NCBI GenBank assembly: GCA_030672945.1
Contig: DAOVFL010000001.1
Location: 1 to 28,614, forward strand
Length of the DNA: 28,614 nt
DNA from: Candidatus Bathyarchaeota archaeon
GTDB taxonomy: Archaea > Thermoproteota > Bathyarchaeia > Bathyarchaeales > Bathycorpusculaceae
Direction: 5' to 3'
In this document: in pieces, positions 7,098 to 15,408 of the stretch
How positions within the stretch are numbered: position 1 is the first letter of the stretch
Layout: the number at the start of each line of letters is the position of its first letter
Notes under the pieces: generated by a model
Databases searched by the model: none
What the model was told of the DNA's origin: nothing
Seen by the model: the letters and a program-made list of their open reading frames with translations, nothing else
Made by a program: the position numbers and the translations under genes

Positions 7098-7835
7098 TCA
7101 GTGGCGTACCATTCTATTTGTCAGAAACTGGTAAATAGTGTATGCTGTGTAGAAACCATATGCTGGAACTAATCGGGTAATCATTTTGAAAGATCCACAC
7201 TTGATCGAATCAAGTATTATGTTTAAGCTACCACGCACTGTCCAAACGTTTAGAGGTCTATAATGAAGACAGTAAGGGTCATAACATGCAACGACTTCAT
7301 ATCCTTTCTCTGTTATCGATTCTTTGATGTAAGCATCCTCAAAGACATGAAGTGTGTCTGGGATTTTAATGTCTTTTACGGCATCACGACGAATCAATAT
7401 GTCGTGTGTTCCACCGCGTATATCAAATATTTTCCGTGTTATCCATAAAAATATCTTAAGTGTCGACGGATTATGAATGGTTGACCAAACTTCAATTCCG
7501 CAGATTGCACCTACATTTTCGTTTATGTATTTTATTGCCTTTTCAAACCAGTTTCTGCATAGTACAACATCACTATCGACAAACATGAACCAATCAGTTT
7601 CGACGTTCTTAATCCCTATTTGTCTTGCAGTTGCCCTCGTTCCATTATTCTGAATAACTTTTATGTTTCCATGTTTCCTGCTGAATGCATGTAAAACATC
7701 AAGAGTATTATCAGTTGAGTATCCATCGACAACAATTAGTTTTTTCACTGGGACATTTCTGTAAATTGATGTAAGACATTTCTCTAATATCCGCCCACTA
7801 TTCTTCGTGAGTATCACTACATCTACTGGTCCCAT
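7098..7835 (-). CDS. Family 2 glycosyltransferase
   Basis: About 245 residues with a standard GT-A core: VDVVILTKNSGRILEKCLTSI, then LIVVDGYSTDNTLDVL with the first acidic motif, and WFMFVDSDVVL as the metal-binding DxD. IRRDAVKDIKIPD and HVFEDAYIKESITEKG supply the catalytic ED motif. The end (YGFYTAYTIYQFLTNR) is hydrophobic and may lie at the membrane. The ATG at 7835 is chosen; a GTG two codons upstream (7841) is possible. It starts 13 nt after the methyltransferase stop on the same strand, so the two are probably one transcript. Probable roles are polar lipid headgroup or surface glycan assembly (inference). Confidence 0.85.
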   Translation of the reverse strand: MGPVDVVILTKNSGRILEKCLTSIYRNVPVKKLIVVDGYSTDNTLDVLHAFSRKHGNIKVIQNNGTRATARQIGIKNVETDWFMFVDSDVVLCRNWFEKAIKYINENVGAICGIEVWSTIHNPSTLKIFLWITRKIFDIRGGTHDILIRRDAVKDIKIPDTLHVFEDAYIKESITEKGYEVVACYDPYCLHYRPLNVWTVRGSLNIILDSIKCGSFKMITRLVPAYGFYTAYTIYQFLTNRMVRH

Positions 7836-7848
7836 ACCCACTAACCAA

Positions 7849-8463
7849 CTATTTCTTAACTAATACTCTAATAGTCAATCCGAAATAAGGTACCTTAAAT
7901 GATTTAAAAAATAACAGTTTGCCACCAACTTTAAGAGTCAAATCATAGAATGTCTCAACTTTGATGAAACCACATTCCAATTCGTTTTGAATTCCTTTTT
8001 CCCATTCATCTGGGAACCTGGTGTTAATATGCGTTTCATCATAATCTCTCATAATTTTCCTAATTGGTTTCTCCACAGCTTTGTTAGGTGTAGCGCAGAT
8101 CATGACATCCTTACACAGGTCAAACATGTTCCCCATTGTTTTTAAAGGATGTTCAAGATGTTCCAAAACATCAAAGCATGTTAGCAAATCGAACGTTTTC
8201 TTCTTGAATGGAAAACTTGTTTGCGCATCGCAGACTAGGAAATGCCCAGTATAATTTTTGTTTGCCTGTCTCACGCCATATCTAGATATATCTATACCAT
8301 AAGCCTCATAGCCTAAGGATTCTAAAACGTTAGTTGCATATCCGTAAGCGCAACCAACATCTAATGCTGCCTTACCTCGACCATTCAAAAGGTTTCGGTT
8401 TAAAACTCTTGACCCCCATTTAATGATTTCCAGAACATACCGTCTAACCTGCTGTTTTCTCAA
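7849..8463 (-). CDS. Class I SAM-dependent methyltransferase
   Basis: 204 residues with the Rossmann methyltransferase motifs in order. Motif I is AALDVGCAYGYATNVLESLG (SAM-binding glycine loop), motif II GYEAYGIDISRYGV (acidic residue holding the ribose), then FLVCDAQTSFPFKKKTFDLLTCFDVLEHLEHP. This is the Methyltransf_11/UbiE-like class that modifies small molecules, lipids or sugars. The start is TTG at 8463; an in-frame stop lies shortly upstream and no better ATG exists near the fold start. It sits upstream of a glycosyltransferase on the same strand and divergent from the radical SAM gene at 8604, sharing a 140-bp promoter region. Confidence 0.85.
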   Translation of the reverse strand: MRKQQVRRYVLEIIKWGSRVLNRNLLNGRGKAALDVGCAYGYATNVLESLGYEAYGIDISRYGVRQANKNYTGHFLVCDAQTSFPFKKKTFDLLTCFDVLEHLEHPLKTMGNMFDLCKDVMICATPNKAVEKPIRKIMRDYDETHINTRFPDEWEKGIQNELECGFIKVETFYDLTLKVGGKLLFFKSFKVPYFGLTIRVLVKK

Positions 8464-8560
8464 CGGGTATCTTATACCTTTGTAATACTTCTTTTCAAAT
8501 TGCAGGCTTCATCAACTCTTTAATAGACCGTTATGGTTCCTAACTTATTGATTAAAGATT

Positions 8561-8572
8561 TTAATATAAAAA
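8561..8572 (+). promoter_or_regulatory. Probable TATA box for the 8604 radical SAM gene
   Basis: TTAATATAAAAA, preceded by a purine-rich stretch (ATTAAAGA) that could be the BRE. It is about 35-40 nt before the TTG start, giving a predicted transcript start near 8590. It lies in the 140-bp divergent region shared with the methyltransferase gene. Confidence 0.5.
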
Positions 8573-8603
8573 TGGATAAAATTGTGGTGGAGTGACGTAA
8601 CAT

Positions 8604-9650
8604 TTGGGTATGGGATTGAAGAAAGCTGCAGGCATCGCTGTTCGTTCTCTAACTCCCAATAGGCCTTATCATGTGCAATGGTTTATCACAAGAAAATGCA
8701 ACTACCGTTGTAAGGGATGTAACGTTTGGCAGGAACAAGATACTGAAGAATTGACGACAGAAGAAATTAAAAGAGGATTAGATATCCTCAGAGAACTAGG
8801 CGTCATGGAGATCGTTTTATCTGGAGGAAACCCGCTTTTAAGAGAAGACATAGAAGAGATTATAAAATATGCTTCACGCTTCTTTATCACCACCATATAT
8901 GATAACGGCAGCATGGCTGCCAAGAAGATTGATGCCTTACGCAACGCTGATCTTGTTGCTATTTCTATAGACAGTCTAGATCCAAGAAAAAATGATTATG
9001 TAAAAGGTGTTAAGGGTTCCTGGAAAAAAGCCATACAAGCCGTTGAAAAACTGCATAAAGAGGGAATCCATGTAAGTGTAACACCAACCATTTCGCAATT
9101 CAATCTCTACGAAATTGTTGATTTCACTAAATACTTTTCAAAAAAAGGAATACCACTTTGGTATTGTCTATATTCTTATGATACCTCTGAGGATGCGGGC
9201 CAGCTTTTTAGGATTGGAAAGAAAAACGATGAGTTTATGATAACTGATAGGAAAGCAATGGTCAAACTCTGTGATTCCCTTATCAATATGAGAAAGAAAT
9301 ACAGCAATATCCTAATCACAAATGAAATATTAGAAGCCGTCAAGAATCTTTACTTAACAGGACAGAGAACATGGAAGTGTCGTGCACTTCAAAACTTCTT
9401 CGTTATAGATCACTTAGGCAGAGTCGCCGGGTGCCATCTCCATAAATCAGTAGCTTCAATTTTCAACCTGCCAAAAGTTTGGAAAAGCAAAAAGATGGAT
9501 GCAACGCGCAGGATTTACAGCGAATGCACTCAATGTACCTACCTTTGTTACATTTTTTATTCTCTTCACGGAAGTGTTCCCGGAAATCTACGGATAGCTA
9601 AAGAGCATTGGAGAAATGCGAAATTATTTTTGAAGAGAAACAGCCCTTAA
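8604..9650 (+). CDS. Radical SAM protein with C-terminal SPASM-like cysteine cluster
   Basis: A 348-residue radical SAM enzyme, expected to cleave S-adenosylmethionine to a 5'-deoxyadenosyl radical. The [4Fe-4S] motif is KCNYRCKGC (Cys32, Cys36, Cys39), followed by the SAM-binding LSGGNPLLREDIEE and SIDSLDP. The C-terminal region carries Cys259, Cys277, Cys308, Cys311 and Cys315, a SPASM/twitch-like set that would hold an auxiliary cluster. The start is TTG 8604, supported by GGTGGAGTGA about 10 nt upstream; ATG 8610 is the alternative. The substrate is unknown. Company with two glycosyltransferases and a methyltransferase makes lipid, glycan or peptide modification plausible, but that is only context. 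Confidence 0.8.
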   Translation: MGMGLKKAAGIAVRSLTPNRPYHVQWFITRKCNYRCKGCNVWQEQDTEELTTEEIKRGLDILRELGVMEIVLSGGNPLLREDIEEIIKYASRFFITTIYDNGSMAAKKIDALRNADLVAISIDSLDPRKNDYVKGVKGSWKKAIQAVEKLHKEGIHVSVTPTISQFNLYEIVDFTKYFSKKGIPLWYCLYSYDTSEDAGQLFRIGKKNDEFMITDRKAMVKLCDSLINMRKKYSNILITNEILEAVKNLYLTGQRTWKCRALQNFFVIDHLGRVAGCHLHKSVASIFNLPKVWKSKKMDATRRIYSECTQCTYLCYIFYSLHGSVPGNLRIAKEHWRNAKLFLKRNSP

Positions 9651-9795
9651 GACTCAAGTTCAGTAGAACAGAAATAATATCCGCTATTCTCTTTGTAAGC
9701 GCTTGATTGAAAATTCTGTGCATATAAAGTCTAACATAAAAAATGCTGTTACATCTAGAGTTGCACAATAAGGATGCCACGCGCTATTACTATTG

Positions 9796-10386
9796 TCAGT
9801 GATCCTTACAAGATTTTAGAACAACTTTATCTATGACCAGACATAAAATATGAAAAACTTCCTCCTTGTTCAGGCAGTTTGTGTCCAATATAAATTGAAA
9901 AGGTTCAAAATCTTCTCCTAAGCTGAAACCATAAAGCTTTTTATAAATGGTTTTTGTCTTCTCCTCCTTGCTCTTCAAAGCTGCTAAGGCTTTTTTGACA
10001 CTTATGCCATCTCTTCTGGCTATTCTCTGCGCCCTTTTTGTTTGGGAGGCTTCCAACCATATTTTGAAGCCTTTTTTAAGAAGCCATGGCATAGTCCAGC
10101 TGTCTAGGATTACGTCTCCCTGCCATGCTGTCTCCAGAAAATTCTTGTCAACAGTCTCGTCAAATCTTGGATCTTTTTTTCTCTTTTCCAGGAAACGTAG
10201 TCCTTCTCCGCTTTCCCACCATCCACGTTCAAGAGGCTTGTAGCCTTCTTCTATAGCTAAAGCCTTTAACACGTCTCCACCTGAATAATATTTCAGTTCA
10301 TATTTCCTGGCCAATATTTTTGCAAGTGTGCTTTTTCCGCTCCCAGCCATTCCACAAACGCAGATTACTATGGATTCTTTAACCAT
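9796..10386 (-). CDS. cmk: Archaeal-type cytidylate kinase
   Basis: Phosphorylates CMP/dCMP with ATP. It has the P-loop CGMAGSGKSTLAKILA at the N-terminus and the substrate-site region YYSGGDVLKALA. DVILDSWTMPWLL and IWLEASQTKRAQRIARRDG (lid-type arginines) follow, in the order expected for the archaeal CMP kinase family of about 180-200 residues. The ATG at 10386 is used; an in-frame TTG at 10404 would add six residues. It lies 24 nt after eL34, and SecY-DUF106-eL34-Cmk is a known archaeal order, which supports the call. The genes that often follow it in other archaea (eL14, Cbf5) are absent; a non-coding stretch and a convergent gene follow instead. Confidence 0.85.
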   Translation of the reverse strand: MVKESIVICVCGMAGSGKSTLAKILARKYELKYYSGGDVLKALAIEEGYKPLERGWWESGEGLRFLEKRKKDPRFDETVDKNFLETAWQGDVILDSWTMPWLLKKGFKIWLEASQTKRAQRIARRDGISVKKALAALKSKEEKTKTIYKKLYGFSLGEDFEPFQFILDTNCLNKEEVFHILCLVIDKVVLKSCKDH

Positions 10387-10410
10387 TATTTTAGAAAACC
10401 TCAACCTTAT

Positions 10411-10680
10411 CTAAAGAGTTCTTGCAGCTTGTTTCAAGAGGTTTTTAAGGCAGGTGGAGCATAATTGTCCTCCATAGAGCCTTGAAACCCTCCTTTTACT
10501 TCGATTCAGTTTGCGTGTTTCCAATGAGGAAGAATTCGGTAATCCACCTATTTTTCGACCGCAAAGATAACAATGATGTGAAGAGCCAACCTCCGGCTTG
10601 TAATGAATTGCTTTACCACCGCCAGGTAAGGCTTTGCGAACACGTTTTTTGCTTCTTGTGCGTTGACTGGGTTTTGGCAT
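10411..10680 (-). CDS. rpl34e: Large ribosomal subunit protein eL34
   Basis: An 89-residue, very basic protein of the archaeal/eukaryotic large subunit. It begins MPKPSQRTRSKKRVRKALPGG, the usual eL34 start, and carries the zinc-ribbon cysteines CYLCG and CSTC around the RRVSRLYGG segment. Length is normal. It starts six nt before the DUF106 stop and is the penultimate gene of the operon, as in other archaea that retain eL34. Confidence 0.95.
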   Translation of the reverse strand: MPKPSQRTRSKKRVRKALPGGGKAIHYKPEVGSSHHCYLCGRKIGGLPNSSSLETRKLNRSKRRVSRLYGGQLCSTCLKNLLKQAARTL

Positions 10681-10686
10681 TTCTAA

Positions 10687-11172
10687 TCACTCCACACTTA
10701 CCAATCCGAACAAGTGCGAAAATGCTGTGCTGAAAAAGAAAGAAGATAAAAGATACCACCAAATAAGGGAGGAAAACTGCATTCCTATCAGCGGGATGGT
10801 TATTACTCCTATATTGTTGCTTACTCCTGGAAAAATCGCAATTAGTGTATTATGATAGAAGCCACCCAAGAATTGCCACATTAAGATTAGAGGTAGGAAA
10901 GTAATCAGCATTACCTTCATTGATTTCCACATCATCTTAGATTGAAGTTGAAGTATGTACTGCTGCTTCTTCATAAGTTTCTCTACACGTTTTTTATCTT
11001 TACTCTTTTGAGCTTTACGTAATTCCGCATTCCATTCTGAAACCTCTTTCCTTGAAGTCTTCGATTTTTCTGGATTTGTTAAGAGACGATTCAGCAGCGA
11101 GGTTAGTAAGGAGACGGCGGCTGCCAGTAGAAATATGAAAATCGTGGAAAAAGGAATGGTTGTCGGCAGCAT
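10687..11172 (-). CDS. DUF106 / EMC3-YidC-Oxa1 family membrane insertase (archaeal Ylp1 type)
   Basis: 161 residues with the arrangement known for archaeal YidC-like proteins. A first membrane helix (TIFIFLLAAAVSLLTSLLNRLL) is followed by a charged cytosolic coiled hairpin (about residues 35-80, EWNAELRKAQKSKDKKRVEKLMKKQQ) and two further membrane helices (VMLITFLPLILMWQFLGG and SLIWWYLLSSFFFSTAFSHLFG). The family binds ribosomes and helps insert membrane proteins, which agrees with its place between SecY and eL34. Length is typical (150-190). Confidence 0.88.
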   Translation of the reverse strand: MLPTTIPFSTIFIFLLAAAVSLLTSLLNRLLTNPEKSKTSRKEVSEWNAELRKAQKSKDKKRVEKLMKKQQYILQLQSKMMWKSMKVMLITFLPLILMWQFLGGFYHNTLIAIFPGVSNNIGVITIPLIGMQFSSLIWWYLLSSFFFSTAFSHLFGLVSVE

Positions 11173-11234
11173 TTTACGTAACCTCTACAGCTTCTAATGT
11201 TATAATGGTGACTATAATTGTTTTGTTAATGGTT

Positions 11235-12680
11235 TTAGCCTCCAAACACTTTTCTGAAAGCTGGGTACATTTCAGCAGCTCTTTCCCGCATTAATATCTC
11301 ATAATACTGATAAATTATTCCGACAGAAAGCAGAATGCCCATTCCAGAACCGAAAACTCCAAAAAAGTCTGAAACACCAGCAATCAACGCTACGACTATC
11401 CCGCCAAGAATTGTGACAGTAGGAATGTAACGTTTAAGAATAGATTCAACAGCCCTTCCAGATCGCCTGTACCCTGGAATCTGCATACCTGCACCTACAA
11501 GTTGTTTTGCTACTGTCGATGGATCTAAACCGCCAACTTCAAGCCACGTAAGCGAAAAAACAACACAAAAAGCAACAAGAATCCCAAGATATACCAAAGC
11601 CTTGAAAGGATCTCCCATTACACCTGTAAAACTTCGTGGCGAAATCACATAATACACGAGTCCGCCTACAGGTGTAAGGCTTTCTTGGCCAACCTCCCCA
11701 ATCCATTCAAACTGCCCCATAAGATCAAGCCAGAAATTGGTTCCTGGAGGAGGTTGGCCACTCATGTTCCAGAAGATTTGGGAAAAGAAGTACACATTAG
11801 CGAAAAGTGCGGATGCAAAGATTACTGGAAGGTTGGATACGTATAAAAGTTTTATTGGATATCGACTGCGGAAGCCCTTGTAGCCAGCGTATGACAGCGG
11901 TAATTCAAGTTTCACTCCTTCCATGTACATGATTATCAGAAAAGCAGCAACTGTGACCATGAGCCCGAGTATAGAAGGGTTTTGACCTCTAAGTAACAGC
12001 ACAGTGACTGGTTCACCGACAGATAGAACTTGAGCTAAAGCTATAAAAATGCCATAGCTTCTAGGTTCACCTATGGCTATCGTAGGGGAAAAACATTGCC
12101 AGAAAATTCCCTGTGCAACCCCACCCATGATGAACAGGCTTATTCCGCTTCCGAATCCCCAACCTTTTTGAACCAGTTCATCCAACATTAGAACAATCAG
12201 CCCAGCTGCTAAGAGTTGAAGGAAAATAATTATAGATATTGTGCCAGGTAAGCTTTCACCGGGTGCATTATACATTCCACCAATTATGTATGCAGATGCT
12301 TGAACCCCCGTGAGAACTATGGAGAAGACTTTACTGGCTGTCGTGAATAGACTTCTATCTTCAGGACGTGACATGTCACAGTCTATCATTGATGAGCCAA
12401 CTAAAAGCTGTAGTATTAACCCTGCTGTGACTATTGGACCGATACCAAGTTCCATGAGGGTCCCACGACTGGAAGCAAAAATTATTCTGAGAGCAGCGAG
12501 CTCTCCAAGCTGTGTTGTTTTAATACCGTATAGGGGAATTTCAGTCATTATTAAGTAGATAATGAGAACTAATGCTGTCCAGAAAAGTTTTTCATTAAAT
12601 CGTACTTTACGTTCCGGAACCTTAATTTCCGGAACAATCCTAGCAATGGATTTAAATAGACTTAGAAACCTGCCAGCCAT
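11235..12680 (-). CDS. secY: Preprotein translocase subunit SecY (Sec61 alpha)
   Basis: The channel-forming subunit of the Sec translocon, 481 residues with ten predicted membrane helices. Recognisable blocks are the N-terminal amphipathic stretch before KLFWTALVLIIYLIMTEIPLYGI, the plug-helix region GTLMELGIGPIVTAGLILQLL, and the lateral-gate and later helices through IPGYRRSGRAVESILKRYIPTVT, the cytosolic loop that contacts ribosomes. It starts 3 nt after the uL15 stop and is followed after 62 nt by DUF106. Adenylate kinase, which sits between these two in many euryarchaea, is not there. Confidence 0.97.
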   Translation of the reverse strand: MAGRFLSLFKSIARIVPEIKVPERKVRFNEKLFWTALVLIIYLIMTEIPLYGIKTTQLGELAALRIIFASSRGTLMELGIGPIVTAGLILQLLVGSSMIDCDMSRPEDRSLFTTASKVFSIVLTGVQASAYIIGGMYNAPGESLPGTISIIIFLQLLAAGLIVLMLDELVQKGWGFGSGISLFIMGGVAQGIFWQCFSPTIAIGEPRSYGIFIALAQVLSVGEPVTVLLLRGQNPSILGLMVTVAAFLIIMYMEGVKLELPLSYAGYKGFRSRYPIKLLYVSNLPVIFASALFANVYFFSQIFWNMSGQPPPGTNFWLDLMGQFEWIGEVGQESLTPVGGLVYYVISPRSFTGVMGDPFKALVYLGILVAFCVVFSLTWLEVGGLDPSTVAKQLVGAGMQIPGYRRSGRAVESILKRYIPTVTILGGIVVALIAGVSDFFGVFGSGMGILLSVGIIYQYYEILMRERAAEMYPAFRKVFGG

Positions 12681-12683
12681 GGA

Positions 12684-13133
12684 TTATCCGCTACTCTTCA
12701 GCTTATCTAATTCTTCTACGATTTGTCCATTAGCACTTCTTATTTTTTCAGCTGCTGACCTTGAACAGTATGGCACCTTCACAATCAGAGGTGTTGTAAC
12801 GTTGCCTGTGCCTAAAAGTTTTACGTAGCCGAGGTTTTCAAGGTCTATGAAGAATTTACCCTCTTCCTTTCTTATCGAGAGTTTCTCAGCCATTTCATCT
12901 AGCACTCCAACATTTATGATATTCTTTTTTCGCCTTAGACTTTTAGGTGAAGTGAAACCTCTCTTACCGAAATAGTCCGGTTCATATTTTATCACGTAGG
13001 TCCATTTGTGTTTATGGAACCCTGCCTTCCCATGACCTCCTCTCGATCCTCCTGCTCTATGCTGACCTACTCTGCCGTAACCGTGAGTTCTTGAACCACG
13101 TTGTTTTCTGATTTTTCGAAGTCTATGAGGCAT
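12684..13133 (-). CDS. rpl15: Large ribosomal subunit protein uL15
   Basis: 149 residues. The N-terminus is the basic, glycine-rich rRNA-penetrating arm of uL15 (MPHRLRKIRKQRGSRTHGYG, GGSRGGHGKAGFHKHKW). The globular C-terminal domain ends with GNVTTPLIVKVPYCSRSAAEKI. Length and motifs are normal for the archaeal protein. It lies 2 nt after the Hsp20 gene and 3 nt before SecY, so translation of the three is probably coupled. Confidence 0.96.
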   Translation of the reverse strand: MPHRLRKIRKQRGSRTHGYGRVGQHRAGGSRGGHGKAGFHKHKWTYVIKYEPDYFGKRGFTSPKSLRRKKNIINVGVLDEMAEKLSIRKEEGKFFIDLENLGYVKLLGTGNVTTPLIVKVPYCSRSAAEKIRSANGQIVEELDKLKSSG

Positions 13134-13135
13134 TT

Positions 13136-13618
13136 TCAGCCAGCTACCTTGTCAATAGTTTTTCCTTCAAGAGCCTTATCTAATTGTATTTTGAGCACAC
13201 CGTTCTTATATGATGTATGCACGATGTCTGGAATCACTCTTTTAGGAAGATTTAAACTTTTATAATATCTCCGATTTGAAGCCTCAGCAGATAAGATTAA
13301 CCGTTGATCTTTCACATGAATTTTAAGATCTTCTTTTTCAAACCCTGCGAATTCCGTAACAACTATTATTTTATTCTTTTCTTCAAAAACGTCGACTAGA
13401 GGTTCACGCTTCCGCCATTTTCTTCCTCTACGGGCTTTCAAAAGATTATGTTTATAGTAATATGTTCCCCTTTTAGTTCTTGTATTATTAACCCGGTGTA
13501 GTTTAGGAGTCTTTTTGTTCTTAACTCTACCGAAGTCTCTGGAAATGTGAAATCGTTTTGAACCTTTTTTATGTCTTCGCCATCTCGCGCTCAAATATGC
13601 CTTCTCCTTGACTAACAT
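13136..13618 (-). CDS. Hsp20/alpha-crystallin family small heat-shock protein with basic N-terminal arm, inside the ribosomal operon
   Basis: 160 residues. Residues about 71-150 form an alpha-crystallin domain (PLVDVFEEKNKIIVVTEFAG, then EKEDLKIHVKDQRLILSAE, then NLPKRVIPDI, SYKNGVLKIQL), the core of ATP-independent holdase chaperones. Residues 1-71 are unlike normal Hsp20 N-termini: about 40% Lys/Arg with little hydrophobic content (ARWRRHKKGSKRF, KARRGRKWRKRE), resembling ribosomal-protein RNA-binding arms. The C-terminal I-x-I/V motif for large oligomers is not seen. It sits between uL30 and uL15, where archaea normally have nothing, after a 57-nt gap with a possible promoter. Ribosome-bound chaperone function is inference. 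Confidence 0.85.
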   Translation of the reverse strand: MLVKEKAYLSARWRRHKKGSKRFHISRDFGRVKNKKTPKLHRVNNTRTKRGTYYYKHNLLKARRGRKWRKREPLVDVFEEKNKIIVVTEFAGFEKEDLKIHVKDQRLILSAEASNRRYYKSLNLPKRVIPDIVHTSYKNGVLKIQLDKALEGKTIDKVAG

Positions 13619-13660
13619 GGCATTTAAAAAGTAACTATAAAATGTATCGCATACAAAAAT

Positions 13661-13670
13661 GTTTAAAATT
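13661..13670 (-). promoter_or_regulatory. Possible internal promoter (TATA-like) before the Hsp20 gene
   Basis: On the minus strand AATTTTAAAC lies about 45 nt before the Hsp20 ATG, in one of the few real gaps of the operon. It could let Hsp20-uL15-SecY be expressed apart from the upstream ribosomal genes. AT-rich background makes this uncertain. Confidence 0.3.
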
Positions 13671-13675
13671 GTGGT

Positions 13676-14164
13676 TCAGGTCATCCGCTTTATTAATTCA
13701 TTGATTTTTTCTCTACGATATCCAAGTTCGCCACCCATGCCATAGCCCTTCTTTACCTTTCCTTTGAAGCCTTTAGTTGGTGGATGTAGCCTAAAGACTG
13801 GTTTCACATCGGAAAGTTTCCAGTAGTCAGCATGGCAGTTAAATATTGCGTCCATGAGCTCTTCTAAAGATCTGTAACCATTTTCCTGTGCATACTTGTC
13901 TGTTAACTTCTTGTTGCCAAGAAGTTTTCCCCTTTCTTTTATCATCATGCTTACAGTTTCCATTGAGGCTTCACCCCAAGTGATGAAGTTTTGCGCCGTT
14001 TTCAACATTCCCAGGAATGAAGGTCGGTTATCAATTAAAACTGCATAGTTATTTCGTGCCAAGTTAAGCATTTGAAGGGTCCCCCTTACCTGCCGTGAGG
14101 CCCTAATTGTTCCTCGGATTCTCACAGCTACTAAGCATTTACGTTCTTTCACTTCTTCAGTCAC
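13676..14164 (-). CDS. rpl30: Large ribosomal subunit protein uL30
   Basis: 162 residues of the long archaeal/eukaryotic uL30 type. It has the ferredoxin-like start KCLVAVRIRGTIRASRQVRGTLQMLNL, then NYAVLIDNRPSFLGMLKTAQNFITWGE, and the C-terminal HPPTKGFKGKVKKGYGMGGELGYR that reaches into the rRNA. The start is GTG, placed directly after the uS5 TAA stop (TAA-GTG). Confidence 0.95.
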   Translation of the reverse strand: MTEEVKERKCLVAVRIRGTIRASRQVRGTLQMLNLARNNYAVLIDNRPSFLGMLKTAQNFITWGEASMETVSMMIKERGKLLGNKKLTDKYAQENGYRSLEELMDAIFNCHADYWKLSDVKPVFRLHPPTKGFKGKVKKGYGMGGELGYRREKINELIKRMT

Positions 14165-14806
14165 TTATCTCACCCAATCCATTGGTGTTATGAGGCTGTA
14201 TGTTCTCTTTAAGGCGTCAAAAACAGCGTATGCAAAAGATGGAACAGTTCTCGTTGAACCGTAACTTCTACTCCAGCAATCCTTTATGCCTGCAAGTCCA
14301 AGAATGACCTTTGCCACTTCACTTGCTACAAGACCTAAACCTCTTGGTCCTGGAAGAAGAACGATTCTCACGCCACCGCATTTCCCTTCAACTTTGAACT
14401 GCACTGAATGTGGTCTTCCACAACCGCATTTCCAGCTTCCACAACCTCTTCTAACAGGGACCAGATTTAATCGAGCATCCACCGCAGCCTTCTCTATAGC
14501 TGCCCGTACCTGTCTTGTTTTTCCAAAACCCAAACCAATGTAACCGTCCCTGTTTCCAACTGCAACCATTGCCTTAAACCTTGATTTTTCACCGGCATCT
14601 GTCTGTTTTTGAACCAGATTTACATCTATGACTTCTTCTTGAAGGCCTGGAAGCAAAGTATCTACAATTTGTGGTTCACGTATCCTCAGGCCTTCCATAA
14701 ATATTTCTTCAATAGATGCGATTCTGCCCTCTTGTATCATCTTACCAAGGCGTGTTTTAGGAACCCACCTTTCAAGACCTTCCAACGTTCTACGTGAACG
14801 TCTCAA
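14165..14806 (-). CDS. rps5: Small ribosomal subunit protein uS5
   Basis: 213 residues with the uS5 double-stranded RNA-binding-like domain and C-terminal fold. Landmarks are VVDTLL-like IVDTLLPGLQEEVIDVNLVQ, then GEKSRFKAMVAVGNRDGYIGLGFGK and RIVLLPGPRGLGLVASEVAKVILGLAG. The GNRDGYIGLG loop is the part that contributes to decoding accuracy. The start is TTG at 14806, overlapping the uL18 stop and preceded by a clear GGAGG eight nt upstream. Confidence 0.96.
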   Translation of the reverse strand: MRRSRRTLEGLERWVPKTRLGKMIQEGRIASIEEIFMEGLRIREPQIVDTLLPGLQEEVIDVNLVQKQTDAGEKSRFKAMVAVGNRDGYIGLGFGKTRQVRAAIEKAAVDARLNLVPVRRGCGSWKCGCGRPHSVQFKVEGKCGGVRIVLLPGPRGLGLVASEVAKVILGLAGIKDCWSRSYGSTRTVPSFAYAVFDALKRTYSLITPMDWVR

Positions 14807-15408
14807 GCCTTTTTACCTCCATCGAGCGAAGCAGTTATATCCTTTTTGATTCTTGCAAAATGTTTAGGAAACCTTTCGGGAGCCAGTTTCTTCTCAAGAT
14901 ATTTTGAAAATCTAGTTTGATATTCTTCGGTGTTAGAAGTTAGAGTTTTCGCGTACTTCACAATATGCTCACCCTTTATCCTTTCTTCATCTGGAAGCTT
15001 CTCTTCACCATGAGGCACATTTACTCCAGCATCTAAAACACCCTTCAAAGCTGCAAAAACTCTTGCATTTCTTGTAGGAGAATGTAATCCTATGTCTAGA
15101 ATTGCTTCCTTTATACCTTTTGCTTTGGCTTTTAATCCGCAAAGAAGACCGGTTAAGTAGGATGCTGGAATGTTTCCTCTTGGAGCTTTCCACCCATGGT
15201 TTCTTGCAAGCTCTTTGCTATGCGCTGAAACTATGATCTCGTCCCCGTGAGGTTTAGCTATAATTATTTGCACAATCGTGTTCTTAAGTGAAACACGAGT
15301 GACCAATCTTGGTTTTCCAGAAAGCAACAGTGCTTTTCTTGCCTTGTAATCTGTTTTTCCTTCTCTTCTTCTTCGGAACGGAACACAATAGCGTGGCCCC
15401 TTTGCCAT
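14803..15408 (-). CDS. rpl18: Large ribosomal subunit protein uL18
   Basis: 201 residues, a 5S rRNA-binding protein. It has MAKGPRYCVPFRRRREGKTDYKARKALL at the start, then KPRLVTRVSLKNTIVQIIIAKPHGDEIIVSAHS and SYLTGLLCGLKAKAKGIKEAILDIGL. The ATG at 15408 overlaps the TGA of eL19 and is preceded by GGAGG at good spacing, so the five-codon longer version beginning at 15423 is not needed. Confidence 0.96.
   Translation of the reverse strand: MAKGPRYCVPFRRRREGKTDYKARKALLLSGKPRLVTRVSLKNTIVQIIIAKPHGDEIIVSAHSKELARNHGWKAPRGNIPASYLTGLLCGLKAKAKGIKEAILDIGLHSPTRNARVFAALKGVLDAGVNVPHGEEKLPDEERIKGEHIVKYAKTLTSNTEEYQTRFSKYLEKKLAPERFPKHFARIKKDITASLDGGKKA

Noticed and set aside
9651..9795. Possible small RNA in the gap between the radical SAM gene and cmk (TATA-like CATATAAAG near 9720)
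   Set aside because: No C/D or H/ACA boxes, no conserved hairpin, and the TATA-like match is weak in AT-rich DNA.
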